Of a stretch of DNA of 64,000 bases, positions 27,578-36,492 are shown one piece after another; position 1 is the stretch's first letter, and every line of letters starts with the position of its first letter. Location: positions 1,922,001-1,986,000 of the forward strand of contig NZ_CP130713.1 of NCBI RefSeq assembly GCF_030553055.1, in the 5' to 3' direction. The notes below the pieces were generated by a model. That model made no database searches and was not told the DNA's origin. It saw only the letters and a list, made by a program, of their open reading frames with translations. This DNA comes from Streptomyces sp. XD-27 (GTDB lineage Bacteria > Actinomycetota > Actinomycetes > Streptomycetales > Streptomycetaceae). The translations under genes and the position numbers were made by a program.

Positions 27578-29047
27578 TCACCCCAGCGCCGCCACCCGCT
27601 CCCGATACCCCCGCACCGGCGCCGCGTCCCGATACGGCTCCAGCCGCCGCTCGAAGTCGCGCACGTACTCCACCGCCCGCGCCGACCGCATCTCCGACGC
27701 CTGCTGCGCCGCCTCCGCCCCCAGCGCGCACGCCTGCTCCAGCTCACCGAGCCCCAGCCGCGCCGTGGCCAGCACCACCCGGCAGAACAGCCGACTGCGC
27801 GCGTACCCCGCGCCCCGCAGCTGGAGCGACCGCTCCGCGTGCTGCGCCGCGCTCCGGTACTGCTGGAGGTCCCGGTAGCTGTGCCCGAACTCGTCCGCCA
27901 GCTGCGCCTCGTCGAAGAACCGCGCCCAGTGCGGCACCTCGTCCCCCGGCCGCGCCGTCTCCAGCGCCCGCTCCGCCCGCGCCAGCGACGCCGAGCAGGC
28001 CCGCACATCCCCCAGGACCGCGTGCCCGCGCGCCTCGACCGCGTGCAGCAGCGACTGCACCACCGGGGGCGCCCCGCTGCCCACGCCCTGCTGGGCGACC
28101 CGGGCGAGCTGCACGGCTTCGCGCCCGTGCCCCAGATAGACCGCCTGCCGGCTCATCGTCACCAGCACATAGCTCCCGTACGCCCGGTCCCCCGCCGCCT
28201 GCGCCAGCCGCAGTGCCTGGACGAAGTACCGCTGGGCCAGTCCGTGCGCCGCGATGTCGTACGACGTCCAGCCGGCCAGCCGGGTCAGGTCGGCGACGGC
28301 CGCGAACAGCCGCCGCCCGGTCGCCTCCCCGTACGTGCCGCGCAGCATGGGCTCGCCCTCGTGCTCCAGGTAGCGCACCAGGGCTTGGCGGGCGTGCCCG
28401 CCGCCGTACGCGTGGTCCAGGGTCCGGAACAGTTCGCCCACCGACCGCAGGGCCGCGATGTCGCCCATCGACACCTTGTGGCCGGGACCGCGGTCGGCGG
28501 TGATCTGGCGCTGCCGCGGCACGCCCGGCCGTCCCTGCGCGGGCACCCGACCCTGCGCGGGGACCCGGCCCGGCGCGGGCGGCGCCGGCTCGCCGCGGGC
28601 CACCCGGTCGTCGGGGCGCCCGATCAGCCAGTCGCGGCTGGGCACCACCAGGCCCGCCGGGGTGAAGGCGATCTTGCGCAGTTCGACGTGGTTGCCGGAG
28701 TCCTTCCGCCACAGGCCGCTGACGATGTCCACCGCCTCCTCGGGCGTCGCGGCGAACTCCAGCCCGGCGTACACCGGGGCGCACGCGTCCAGCCCGAGGT
28801 CCTGCGCGGACAGCCGCCGGCCCAGTCTGCGGGTGAAGACCTCGGCGATGAGGGCCGGGGTCGTCCCCCGCGGCTGCTGCCCGCGCAGCCACCGGGTCAC
28901 GGACGTCTTGTCGTAACGCAGATCGAGGCCGTGCTCAAGGCCGAGCTGGTCGACCCGCCGGGCGAGCCCGGCATTGGAGAAACCTGCCTCGGCGATGAGC
29001 GCCGCGAGCTGACGGTTGGGGTTGCGCTGCGGGGATCGTTCCGTCAT
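27578..29047 (-). CDS. NsdA-like regulatory protein with helical repeats
   Basis: A 489-residue protein. The N-terminal domain (NRQLAALIAEAGFSNAGLARRVDQLG then DLRYDKTSVTRWLRGQQPRG) resembles a helix-turn-helix in which an RG loop follows the recognition helix. A Pro/Gly linker with APGRVPAQGRVPAQGRP repeats leads to about 300 residues of TPR-like helices (ALRLAQAAGDRAYGSYVLV, HAERSLQLRGAGYARSRLF). The architecture matches the Streptomyces NsdA/BldD-associated group of negative regulators of development or antibiotic production; the specific target is unknown. ATG at 29047. It is divergent from lipB. Confidence 0.82.
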   Translation of the reverse strand: MTERSPQRNPNRQLAALIAEAGFSNAGLARRVDQLGLEHGLDLRYDKTSVTRWLRGQQPRGTTPALIAEVFTRRLGRRLSAQDLGLDACAPVYAGLEFAATPEEAVDIVSGLWRKDSGNHVELRKIAFTPAGLVVPSRDWLIGRPDDRVARGEPAPPAPGRVPAQGRVPAQGRPGVPRQRQITADRGPGHKVSMGDIAALRSVGELFRTLDHAYGGGHARQALVRYLEHEGEPMLRGTYGEATGRRLFAAVADLTRLAGWTSYDIAAHGLAQRYFVQALRLAQAAGDRAYGSYVLVTMSRQAVYLGHGREAVQLARVAQQGVGSGAPPVVQSLLHAVEARGHAVLGDVRACSASLARAERALETARPGDEVPHWARFFDEAQLADEFGHSYRDLQQYRSAAQHAERSLQLRGAGYARSRLFCRVVLATARLGLGELEQACALGAEAAQQASEMRSARAVEYVRDFERRLEPYRDAAPVRGYRERVAALG

Positions 29048-29346
29048 CAGCCTGCCGGTCTCCCTGATCGCTCTGTGGAACGGCGCGAATTTAGCGGTCC
29101 CGGCGCGCCTCCTGGCCTCCTCTGACCCGCATTCATCCGATCGTGTGAGCACAGGCCAAGGGCGGCGGACGGGCCGCCGGGGCCCCGCCCCGACCTCGTG
29201 GTTCCCGGTGCCGGGGCCCCGCCGCACCGCCCCGGCCCTCCGGCCGCCCGCGGCGGTGTCGTACGGCGGTCGTACAGTGGCTGGTGGCGCGAAAGGTCGC
29301 CATGGCCGCCGCCATGGCGGCGAACGAGGTTCGAAGAGGAGCTGCC

Positions 29347-30129
29347 GTGAGTGAGCTGCGCTTTGTCCACCTGGGTTTCGGGGCGGACGCCGTCGACTAC
29401 CAGGAGGCGTGGCAGGAGCAGCGCCGGGTGCACGCGGCCCGCTTCGCGGACGAGGTCCCGGACACGTGCCTGCTGCTGGAGCACACCCCGGTGTATACGG
29501 CCGGACGGCGCACGGAGGACAGCGAGCGCCCCCTTGACGGCACCCCGGTGGTGGACGTGGACCGCGGCGGGAAGATCACCTGGCACGGCCCGGGCCAGCT
29601 CGTCGGCTATCCGATCCTCAAGCTGCCGCGCCCGGTGGACGTCATCGCGCACGTACGCCGCCTCGAAGAGGCCATGATCCGCACCTTCGCGGAGTTCGGC
29701 CTGGAGACCACCCGGGTGGAGGGCCGCAGCGGGGTGTGGGTGCTCGGCGATCCGGTCGAGCAGCGTCCGGCGCTCGGGGGCCTGAACCTGGACTTCGACC
29801 CCCGGCTGACGGACGAGGAGTTCGACGCGCGGCTGCACGGCCCGGAGTACGCCCCGTCCAACGCCGGGCAGCGCCGCGAGGACCGCAAGCTGGCGGCGAT
29901 CGGGGTGCGGATCGCCAAGGGCGTGTCCATGCACGGCTTCTCGATCAACTGCGAGCCGGACAACACCGTGTTCGACAAGATCGTGCCGTGCGGGATCCGC
30001 GACGCGGGCGTGACGTCGCTCTCCAACGAGCTGGGCCGCCGGATCCCGGTGGCCGAGGTCCTCCCGGTGATCGAGAAGCATCTGCGGGAGGTCCTGGAGT
30101 CGGCGGTCCCGCTGCCGCGGGCGGTGTGA
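29347..30129 (+). CDS. lipB: Octanoyltransferase (lipoate biosynthesis)
   Basis: A 260-residue LipB that moves octanoate from acyl carrier protein to lipoyl domains. Motifs: [35 protein letters not shown], the catalytic lysine in [19 protein letters not shown], and the catalytic cysteine in [17 protein letters not shown] at 29347 with AGGAG upstream. lipA follows 150 bases later; together they lipoylate the E2 encoded at 17219. Confidence 0.96.
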   Translation: MSELRFVHLGFGADAVDYQEAWQEQRRVHAARFADEVPDTCLLLEHTPVYTAGRRTEDSERPLDGTPVVDVDRGGKITWHGPGQLVGYPILKLPRPVDVIAHVRRLEEAMIRTFAEFGLETTRVEGRSGVWVLGDPVEQRPALGGLNLDFDPRLTDEEFDARLHGPEYAPSNAGQRREDRKLAAIGVRIAKGVSMHGFSINCEPDNTVFDKIVPCGIRDAGVTSLSNELGRRIPVAEVLPVIEKHLREVLESAVPLPRAV

Positions 30130-30279
30130 GGTGCGCTCCCGACCGGCGCGCTGCGGCGGGCCGTACCGGGGCGGCGGGAATGCGCCCGCGTAGGCACCGG
30201 TTGCCCTGGGCGTAAAAGCGTATGAATCACGGGCGTACCCTGGTGTGCGCCGAGGAATCGAAGTCATAGGGAGCCGGAC

Positions 30280-31257
30280 GTGGCCGCTGTCGCACCCGAC
30301 GGACGCAAGATGCTGCGCCTGGAGGTCCGGAACAGCCAGACCCCCATCGAGCGCAAGCCCGAGTGGATCAAGACCCGGGCGAAGATGGGCCCCGAGTACA
30401 CCGAGCTGCACGGCCTGGTGAAGCGCGAGGGCCTGCACACGGTGTGCCAGGAGGCGGGCTGTCCGAACATCTACGAGTGCTGGGAGGACCGCGAGGCGAC
30501 GTTCCTCATCGGCGGCGACCAGTGCACCCGGCGCTGCGACTTCTGCCAGATCGACACCGGCAAGCCGCAGGCGCTGGACCGCGACGAGCCGCGCCGGGTG
30601 GCCGAGTCCGTGCAGCAGATGGAGCTGAAGTACGCCACGATCACCGGTGTCGCCCGTGACGACCTGGAGGACGGCGGCGCCTGGCTGTACGCGGAGACGG
30701 TCCGGCAGATCCACGCGGCGATGCCGGACACCGGCGTCGAGCTGCTGATCCCCGACTTCAACGCGGTGCCCGAGCAGCTCGCCGAGGTCTTCTCCTCCCG
30801 CCCCGAGGTGCTCGCGCACAACGTCGAGACGGTGCCGCGGATCTTCAAGCGCATCCGCCCCGGCTTCCGCTACGAGCGCTCGCTGGAGGTCATCACGCGG
30901 GCCCGCGAGGCGGGGCTGGTCACCAAGTCCAACCTGATCCTCGGCATGGGCGAGGAGCGCGAGGAGATCAGCCAGGCGCTCCAGGACCTGTACGACGCGG
31001 GCTGCGAGCTCATCACGATCACGCAGTACCTGCGCCCGTCCGTCCGCCACCACCCCATCGAGCGCTGGGTCAAGCCCCAGGAGTTCGTGGAGCTGAAGGA
31101 GGAGGCCGAGGAAATCGGGTACGCGGGCGTCATGTCGGGCCCGCTGGTCCGCTCCTCGTACCGCGCCGGTCGCCTGTACCAGCAGGCGATCGAGCAGCGC
31201 CGGGCCGACGGCTCCGCGGGGCCGGACGAGACGGAGATCACCCGTCAGGCGGTGTGA
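30280..31257 (+). CDS. lipA: Lipoyl synthase (radical SAM)
   Basis: A 325-residue LipA that inserts two sulfurs into the octanoyl group. It has both cluster motifs: the auxiliary cluster Cys residues in [20 protein letters not shown] and the radical-[12 protein letters not shown], with IGGDQ just before. Conserved runs include [28 protein letters not shown] and [21 protein letters not shown] at 30280 begins [13 protein letters not shown] strong hairpin follows. Confidence 0.98.
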   Translation: MAAVAPDGRKMLRLEVRNSQTPIERKPEWIKTRAKMGPEYTELHGLVKREGLHTVCQEAGCPNIYECWEDREATFLIGGDQCTRRCDFCQIDTGKPQALDRDEPRRVAESVQQMELKYATITGVARDDLEDGGAWLYAETVRQIHAAMPDTGVELLIPDFNAVPEQLAEVFSSRPEVLAHNVETVPRIFKRIRPGFRYERSLEVITRAREAGLVTKSNLILGMGEEREEISQALQDLYDAGCELITITQYLRPSVRHHPIERWVKPQEFVELKEEAEEIGYAGVMSGPLVRSSYRAGRLYQQAIEQRRADGSAGPDETEITRQAV

Positions 31258-31276
31258 ACACCCGCACAGGCAGGCC

Positions 31277-31324
31277 GCGCGGCCCGTACGGCTCCCCAGG
31301 TGGGGGCGGGCGTACGGGCCGCGC
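31277..31324 (+). terminator. Terminator of lipA
   Basis: GCGCGGCCCGTACG (31277-31290) pairs perfectly with CGTACGGGCCGCGC (31311-31324) around a 20-base loop, 20 bases after the lipA stop. Confidence 0.7.
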
Positions 31325-31448
31325 CGGCGTTTCATCGGCGTTTGACCAGCCGGTCACGCACTGGTAACACCTTTGGGTAACGATTGAGGCACGCCCTGAG
31401 CACGCGCCGAGCGTGCTCCCGCCAGCCGCTCCCGAGGGGGATACCGCC

Positions 31449-31649
31449 ATGCAGGCCGCGCCTGTACGCCCGCCGTCCGTCACCGAAGCGCTGCTGATGA
31501 TCGAGGGCCTGCTGTTCGGCCGCGGGCAGCGCACCGCCCGCCGGAACGCGTGGACCGCGGTGCTGGAGGACCGGCGCCGCGCGAAGGACCGCCGCGAGGC
31601 GCAGTACGTCCTGGAGACCGCGTCCGACAGGACTCCGCAGGCCACGTAA
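31449..31649 (+). CDS. Small conserved basic protein
   Basis: A 66-residue protein MQAAPVRPPSVTEALLMIEG followed by the basic helix GRGQRTARRNAWTAVLEDRRRAKDRREA. GAGGGGG lies before the ATG. It has no recognised domain. Its position between lipA and the DUF4191 gene is conserved, from memory, in Streptomyces, which supports it as real. Function is unknown; the basic helix could contact nucleic acid or membrane. Confidence 0.75.
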   Translation: MQAAPVRPPSVTEALLMIEGLLFGRGQRTARRNAWTAVLEDRRRAKDRREAQYVLETASDRTPQAT

Positions 31650-31659
31650 ACTTCGCTAC

Positions 31660-32349
31660 ATGGCGAGGCAGGAATCTTCCGAGAACCCGGGGCGACTGAA
31701 GCAGATCGCCCTGACCTACAAGATGACCAAGAAGGTCGACAAGAAGGTCGGCCTGGTGGTCGCGGCCGTCGGCATCGTCGTCTTCGGCGCCTTCCTCGCG
31801 TTCGGCCTGTGGATCGATCACCCGATCTACCTGGGCATTCTCGGCTTCGTCCTGGCCTTCCTGGCGATGGCGATCGTCTTTGGACGACGGGCTGAGCGGG
31901 CGGCCTTCGGACAGCTGGAGGGCCAGCCCGGCGCCGCTGCGGCGGTGCTGGAGAACGTGGGCCGCGGCTGGTCGGTCTCCCCGGCCGTCGCGATGAACCG
32001 CAACCAGGACGTGGTGCACCGGGCCGTGGGCAAGGCGGGCATCGTGCTGGTCGCCGAGGGCAACCCGAACCGCTGCAAGGGGCTGCTGGCCGCCGAGAAG
32101 AAGCGGATGGCGCGCATCGTCACCGACGTCCCGGTGCACGACATCATCGTCGGCACCGACGAGGGCCAAGTCCCGATCAAGAAGCTGCGCACCACGCTGC
32201 TGAAGCTGCCGCGGGTGCTCCCGGGCGCGCAGGTGACGGTCGTCAACGACCGGCTGCGGGCGCTGGGCGACCTGATGAAGAACATGCCGATTCCGAAGGG
32301 CCCGCTGCCGAAGGGCGCACGGATCCCGAAGGGCATGCGGGGCCGCTGA
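31660..32349 (+). CDS. DUF4191 family membrane protein
   Basis: A 229-residue protein with a basic N-terminus (RLKQIALTYKMTKKVDKKV), two adjacent transmembrane helices (VGLVVAAVGIVVFGAFLAFGL, LGILGFVLAFLAMAIVF) and a cytoplasmic domain with ENVGRGWSVSPAVAMNRNQDV. It ends in PKGPLPKGARIPKGMRGR. This is the actinobacterial DUF4191 family, of unknown function. It starts ten bases after the preceding small gene and a strong terminator follows. Confidence 0.9.
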   Translation: MARQESSENPGRLKQIALTYKMTKKVDKKVGLVVAAVGIVVFGAFLAFGLWIDHPIYLGILGFVLAFLAMAIVFGRRAERAAFGQLEGQPGAAAAVLENVGRGWSVSPAVAMNRNQDVVHRAVGKAGIVLVAEGNPNRCKGLLAAEKKRMARIVTDVPVHDIIVGTDEGQVPIKKLRTTLLKLPRVLPGAQVTVVNDRLRALGDLMKNMPIPKGPLPKGARIPKGMRGR

Positions 32350-32374
32350 GGCTCACCGACACAGACAGAACAGA

Positions 32375-32414
32375 CAGAAGCGGCCCGGAACCAGCAGGTT
32401 CCGGGCCGCTTCTG
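32375..32414. terminator. Bidirectional terminator between DUF4191 and RDD genes
   Basis: An 18-bp perfect stem, 32375-32392 against 32397-32414 (CAGAAGCGGCCCGGAACC and its complement), has a 4-base AGCA loop. It lies between convergent genes, so it can end both. Confidence 0.85.
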
Positions 32415-32475
32415 TCATGTCTGTCGTCATGCCTGTCGTGCGCCTGCGGTTGTCATGGCCCTCATGTGGATGCGG

Positions 32476-32946
32476 TCAGATCCGCACCTGAATGGCCCCG
32501 GAGAGCCGGTCGTGCAGACCGCGGGTGTCGCGGTCCCAGACGACCGCGGGGACGACCAGCAGGAGGAGCACGCCTCGGAGCAGCACGCGGGGCAGCGACA
32601 GCCGGTCCCCCCGGTCGCCGATGACGCGCAGCCGCAGCAGCAGCTTGCCGGGCGTCGAGCCGACCGTACCGACGGTCAGGACGCTGAGCACGAAGAAGAC
32701 GCCGACGGCCCAGTTGCCGACGGACTGCGCGTCGCCGCCGCGGGCGACGAGCCCGTACGAGACGAGCATGCACAGCCCCCAGTCGACGAGGATGGCCGCG
32801 ATGCGCCGCCCGGGCGGGGCCATCGAGCCCGGCCCGTCCTGGGGCAGCCCGAGCCGCTCACCCCGGTAACCGAAGTCGACGCCCATCTCCTCGGCGGCCG
32901 CGCGCGGCCCGGAGAGCCACGATCCGATTGCTTGCCTCTTGTCCAC
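32476..32946 (-). CDS. RDD family membrane protein
   Basis: A 156-residue membrane protein with an RDD domain. The conserved start of the domain is [21 protein letters not shown], then helix [18 protein letters not shown], the motif [16 protein letters not shown] and [22 protein letters not shown] near the end. The exact function is unknown; some RDD proteins are sodium/proton antiporters. GTG at 32946 (VDKRQAI) is preferred over longer readings through the glnA promoter. It is divergent from glnA. Confidence 0.88.
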   Translation of the reverse strand: MDKRQAIGSWLSGPRAAAEEMGVDFGYRGERLGLPQDGPGSMAPPGRRIAAILVDWGLCMLVSYGLVARGGDAQSVGNWAVGVFFVLSVLTVGTVGSTPGKLLLRLRVIGDRGDRLSLPRVLLRGVLLLLVVPAVVWDRDTRGLHDRLSGAIQVRI

Positions 32947-33179
32947 CAGACCACGGTATGCGACCGCATACGTTCCCTGCCGGGCGGGGCGCCGGAACCG
33001 CCCGGCGCCCCGGCCCGAGAGGGCCCGACGGTGGCGCGCCAGGACGACCGGGACGGTGCGACACTGGGAGGAGATACCGCCCGCACCCTGCCCGACCAGC
33101 GAGGACGGTCCCTCGGGCGCGAGCGCGGCACGCGACCCCGAAAGGCTCACACAAAGCCGTCCCCACCCCCGCACTCCGG

Positions 33180-33217
33180 TTAACCTCGGCGAAACAAACG
33201 GGTCATGCTCGGGAAAT
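33180..33217 (+). promoter_or_regulatory. GlnR operator of glnA
   Basis: Four boxes lie at exactly 11-base periodicity: TTAAC (33180-33184), GAAAC (33191-33195), GTCAT (33202-33206), GAAAT (33213-33217), each separated by six bases. This matches the actinomycete GlnR consensus gTnAc-n6-GaAAc repeated twice, known upstream of glnA. A TAATGT -10-like hexamer follows about 10 bases later. GlnR should therefore activate glnA under nitrogen limitation. Confidence 0.87.
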
Positions 33218-33313
33218 CCCGGCTCCCTAATGTCGGCCCCAGCGCGCCACCGCACATGGACTGCGCCATCGAAGCAACCCCGACCCCCCGCGGCCGGGCC
33301 TAGGAGGAGTTGG

Positions 33314-34723
33314 ATGTTCCAGAACGCCGACGACGCTCGGAAGTTCATCAAGGACAACGACGTCAAGTTCATCGACGTCCGGTTCTGCGACCTTCCCGGT
33401 GTCATGCAGCACTTCACAGTCCCGGTGGAGTCGTTCGACCCGGACGAGGAGCTGGCGTTCGACGGCTCGTCCATCCGCGGCTTCCAGGCGATCCACGAGT
33501 CCGACATGGCGCTCCGCGCGGACCTGTCGACGGCCCGTCTGGACCCGTTCCGCCAGGAGAAGCACCTCAACATCAACTTCTTCATCCACGACCCGATCAC
33601 GGGCGAGCAGTACAGCCGTGACCCGCGGAACATCGCGAAGAAGGCCGAGGCGTACCTCGCGTCCACCGGCATCGCGGACACCGCGTACTTCGGTCCGGAG
33701 GCGGAGTTCTACGTCTTCGACAGCGTGCGCTTCCAGACCAGCGCGAACGAGGGCTTCTACCACATCGACTCCGAGGCCGGCGCCTGGAACACCGGCGCGC
33801 GGGAGGACAACCGCGGCTACAAGGTCCGCTACAAGGGCGGTTACTTCCCGGCCCCGCCGGTCGACCACTTCGCCGACCTGCGCGCCGAGATCTCCCTGGA
33901 GCTGAACAAGGCCGGCCTGCAGGTCGAGCGCCAGCACCACGAGGTGGGCACGGCGGGCCAGGCGGAGATCAACTACAAGTTCAACACCCTGCTGGCCGCC
34001 GCCGACGACCTGATGCTCTTCAAGTACATCGTGAAGAACGTCGCCTGGCGCAACGGCAAGACCGCGACCTTCATGCCGAAGCCGATCTTCGGTGACAACG
34101 GCTCGGGCATGCACGTCCACCAGTCCCTCTGGTCGAACGGCGACCCGCTGTTCTACGACGAGCAGGGCTACGCGGGCCTGTCGGACACCGCCCGCTACTA
34201 CATCGGCGGCATCCTCAAGCACGCCCCCTCGCTCCTGGCCTTCACCAACCCGACGGTGAACTCCTACCACCGCCTGGTCCCCGGCTTCGAGGCCCCGGTC
34301 AACCTGGTGTACTCGCAGCGCAACCGCTCGGCCGCGATGCGTATCCCGATCACCGGCTCCAACCCGAAGGCCAAGCGCGTCGAGTTCCGCGCCCCGGACC
34401 CGTCCTCCAACCCGTACCTGGCCTTCTCGGCCCTCCTCCTCGCGGGCCTGGACGGCATCAAGAACAAGATCGAGCCGGCCGAGCCGATCGACAAGGACCT
34501 CTACGAGCTCGCCCCCGAAGAGCACGCCGGCGTCCCCCAGGTCCCGACCTCCCTCCCGGCCGTCCTGGACGCCCTGGAGGAGGACAACGAGTACCTGCAG
34601 GCGGGCGGCGTCTTCACCACGGACCTGATCGAGACCTGGATCGACTACAAGCGCTCGAACGAGATCGCCCCGATCCAGCTCCGCCCGCACCCGCACGAGT
34701 TCGAGCTGTACTTCGACATCTAA
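33314..34723 (+). CDS. glnA: Glutamine synthetase type I
   Basis: A 469-residue GSI-beta enzyme making glutamine from glutamate, ammonia and ATP. Motifs: [47 protein letters not shown], the ATP-binding [28 protein letters not shown], and the adenylylation site Tyr in [18 protein letters not shown] precedes the ATG at 33314. The final 20 bases (ELYFDI-stop) are the left attachment repeat of the integrated element. The gene is intact, but its native terminator now lies at 53865. Confidence 0.98.
   Translation: MFQNADDARKFIKDNDVKFIDVRFCDLPGVMQHFTVPVESFDPDEELAFDGSSIRGFQAIHESDMALRADLSTARLDPFRQEKHLNINFFIHDPITGEQYSRDPRNIAKKAEAYLASTGIADTAYFGPEAEFYVFDSVRFQTSANEGFYHIDSEAGAWNTGAREDNRGYKVRYKGGYFPAPPVDHFADLRAEISLELNKAGLQVERQHHEVGTAGQAEINYKFNTLLAAADDLMLFKYIVKNVAWRNGKTATFMPKPIFGDNGSGMHVHQSLWSNGDPLFYDEQGYAGLSDTARYYIGGILKHAPSLLAFTNPTVNSYHRLVPGFEAPVNLVYSQRNRSAAMRIPITGSNPKAKRVEFRAPDPSSNPYLAFSALLLAGLDGIKNKIEPAEPIDKDLYELAPEEHAGVPQVPTSLPAVLDALEEDNEYLQAGGVFTTDLIETWIDYKRSNEIAPIQLRPHPHEFELYFDI
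34704..34723 (+). repeat. attL: 20-bp core repeat inside glnA
   Basis: AGCTGTACTTCGACATCTAA forms the last codons and stop of glnA and is repeated exactly at 53831-53850. Integration at a 3' end that restores the gene is typical of tyrosine-recombinase elements. Confidence 0.92.
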
Positions 34724-34763
34724 AGAGCGCGGTCGGGTGACCTGGGCGGAAGCCCTGGAAACA

Positions 34764-34776
34764 GGCTGTGACCTGC
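34764..34776 (+). repeat. Left terminal inverted 13-mer
   Basis: GGCTGTGACCTGC here has an exact reverse complement at 53811-53823, next to attR. Probably a recombinase or excisionase binding site. Confidence 0.6.
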
Positions 34777-34826
34777 GAAAACTCTTCTCAGCAGTTCTCG
34801 CTGATCGCCCTTGCTTTCCACCCCCT

Positions 34827-34846
34827 TGTGCACCCCGTGTGCACCG
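34827..34846 (+). repeat. Left paired TGTGCACC site
   Basis: Two TGTGCACC words spaced 11 bases apart (TGTGCACCNNNTGTGCACCG). The same arrangement occurs at the right end (53766-53785) in the same orientation. A candidate arm-type binding site. Confidence 0.65.
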
Positions 34847-34881
34847 CCCGGCCAATTCTCTGACTTGATGTCAGGAATGAC

Positions 34882-34923
34882 AGCGAAGGCCACTACCCGG
34901 CATCCGGGGTAGTGGCCTTCGCT
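34882..34923 (+). terminator. Element-borne terminator downstream of glnA
   Basis: AGCGAAGGCCACTACCC (34882-34898) pairs perfectly with 34907-34923 across 8 bases. It resembles the displaced native glnA terminator at 53865 (shared GCGAAGGCC...AC arm), so the element may provide a replacement. It lies in a 463-base stretch after glnA (34724-35186) that has no gene but holds the element's end sites. A 25-base imperfect direct repeat (GCAGTTCTCGCTG core at 34791 and 35051) is also there. Confidence 0.8.
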
Positions 34924-35186
34924 GCTAGATCCACTCCGAGACGAGTACCTTGCTCATCGACCACCGCAAGAGGATCAAATGACGCGAGGTGGGGTCTGAG
35001 CTGCGGCTTTGCCGCGAAGCCCCTGCGGGCGAGGGCAAACTATGCTCGGCAGTTCTCGCTGGTCCGCAGTGTTTTTCGGTGCGTTGCGTTGTACCTGAAT
35101 GTGCCCGCTGGGGGCGTCCAGGGCGGATGGCCGCCCGACCCCTGGCCACGACCGGCTATAGCTTCGGGCGCATAGCCCACCGGGCA

Positions 35187-35807
35187 CTACGGGCAGGATT
35201 CCTCGAACTTCACGGCCGTCAGAGTGACAGGCTGGCCTGTCAGGTTCGCCCCCGCTTGCGGCTCCTGGCCACAGACCTTCCAGTTCGACTCGACCAAGAT
35301 GTTCCGGTCTTGACCGGAGGCGTCTTTAACCGTGAGGCTCGTCGAGGGATCCAGCGCTTCGCGTGCGACCGTCACCGACTTCCCTTGGAAGTCCGGCATC
35401 TTCGCGCCAGCCTTCCGCTGCTCAGTGCTGTCCGTGGCCGGGCAGTTCTCCTCAAGCTTCACAGCGCCGAGGTCGATTTGCACATCTGTCGGCTGCTGCC
35501 CGAGCTTAGGCTTCTGGAAACAGACCTTCCAGTTGCGATCGAGGATCTGGTTCCGCCCCCGGCCGAGCGAGTCGTGCGACGTAAGCACTGAGAAGCCAGC
35601 AGCCTGGGCGGCGTCCTGAGCACTCTGCAACCCTTTGCCCACTAGATTGGGCAGCTCAGCCGTCCTCGCCTTTTCAGTGGGGCTGGGCGCACCGGGGCTC
35701 TTGGTCTCGGTCTTCTCTGGGGTGCCATTGGAGTCGTCACCTCCGCATGCGGTGAGCGAGAGAAGCACAACGACACTGATGACGGCGGTGGCGGCGCGGC
35801 TTCGCAT
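35187..35807 (-). CDS. Lipoprotein with two PASTA domains
   Basis: A 206-residue exported protein. The N-terminal signal peptide ends with lipobox LTAC (MRSRAATAVISVVVLLSLTAC), so it is anchored to the outer face of the membrane. After a charged linker two PASTA-like modules follow: LPNLVGKGLQSAQDAAQAAG and MPDFQGKSVTVAREAL, each ending in a NWKVC...ENCP/EESCP pattern with two cysteines. PASTA modules normally belong to the outside part of kinases and bind peptidoglycan or beta-lactams. Here they are detached and near a kinase gene (37342) in the same element. Confidence 0.87.
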   Translation of the reverse strand: MRSRAATAVISVVVLLSLTACGGDDSNGTPEKTETKSPGAPSPTEKARTAELPNLVGKGLQSAQDAAQAAGFSVLTSHDSLGRGRNQILDRNWKVCFQKPKLGQQPTDVQIDLGAVKLEENCPATDSTEQRKAGAKMPDFQGKSVTVAREALDPSTSLTVKDASGQDRNILVESNWKVCGQEPQAGANLTGQPVTLTAVKFEESCP

Positions 35808-35952
35808 GGAGTGATAGTTGCAATGCCGACGTGCGCCCTGGATACATACACAGCCGTACGTGTCTGATTCGTTACATAGCGTTCGCTACCCAGGGGGAGT
35901 CCAGCCTGAACGCCCTGGCTGGCCCGTCGTGGATGCCCATACGGTGACGCCC

Positions 35953-36382
35953 ATGACTGGTCTTCCCGTTCCCGCTCCCCAGGCGTGCGTCCGCGTGAAG
36001 ATGAACATCGGCGCCTGCGGGCTGTACGCGCATATCGTCGCGGACTTCGAACCGCCGGCCTGGACGGCAGGCTGGAATTGCTCAATGCCGTACCGGAGGC
36101 GCGGCTGCCCACGGAGTACCTTCCGGCCTTGCGCGCGGCCTGCTGAAGGGGCTCGACTGGGTGGCGGCCGCCGTACTGCTCACAGACGGCAGCTACCACG
36201 AGGTGGACTCCTCCGAGTTCGGGTACAAGATCGCTGGACAGCAGGCGGCCCGGGCTGCGCTCATTGGCGCTGGGCTGCTGCAGTCGGAGGAGGCAGACAC
36301 GCTGCGCTGGGCGACTTGGCCAGGTCGGCGCCGGCCGTGGCCTGGCCGCCGTCCGTCCGGCTGCTCACGTCCATCTAGGTAG
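35953..36382 (+). pseudogene. Frameshifted EF-G domain-IV-like protein
   Basis: Three successive frames rebuild one protein. The first is VRVKMNIGACGLYAHIVADF. From 36072 a second frame reads LELLNAVPEARLPTEYLPAL, and from 36137 a third reads GLLKGLDWVAAAVLLTDG then SYHEVDSSEFGYKIAGQQAA. This follows domain IV of elongation factor G (the GVIPGEYIPAVDKG and GSYHDVDSSELAFKLA motifs). At least two single-base frame changes are needed, so it is decayed. There is no GTPase domain. It may come from a stand-alone EF-G-like gene or a ribosomal-protection-type protein. Confidence 0.75.
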
Positions 36383-36492
36383 CCGCACCCAAGCGGAGCA
36401 CTCCGCCCTCCGCCTGACTCCAGCTTGGAGAGGTCACAGTCGGTACGGTGCCCACCATGGCTCCGCTGCTACGGTGAACGCCCCCCTGGCGA

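Noticed and set aside
34724..34760. tRNA gene as integration target
   Set aside because: No cloverleaf or CCA/anticodon pattern lies at either boundary; the 20-mer is plainly the glnA 3' end.
34912..35175. Small open frames in the gap after glnA
   Set aside because: No ribosome binding site, poor codon pattern, and they overlap the terminator and end-site region.
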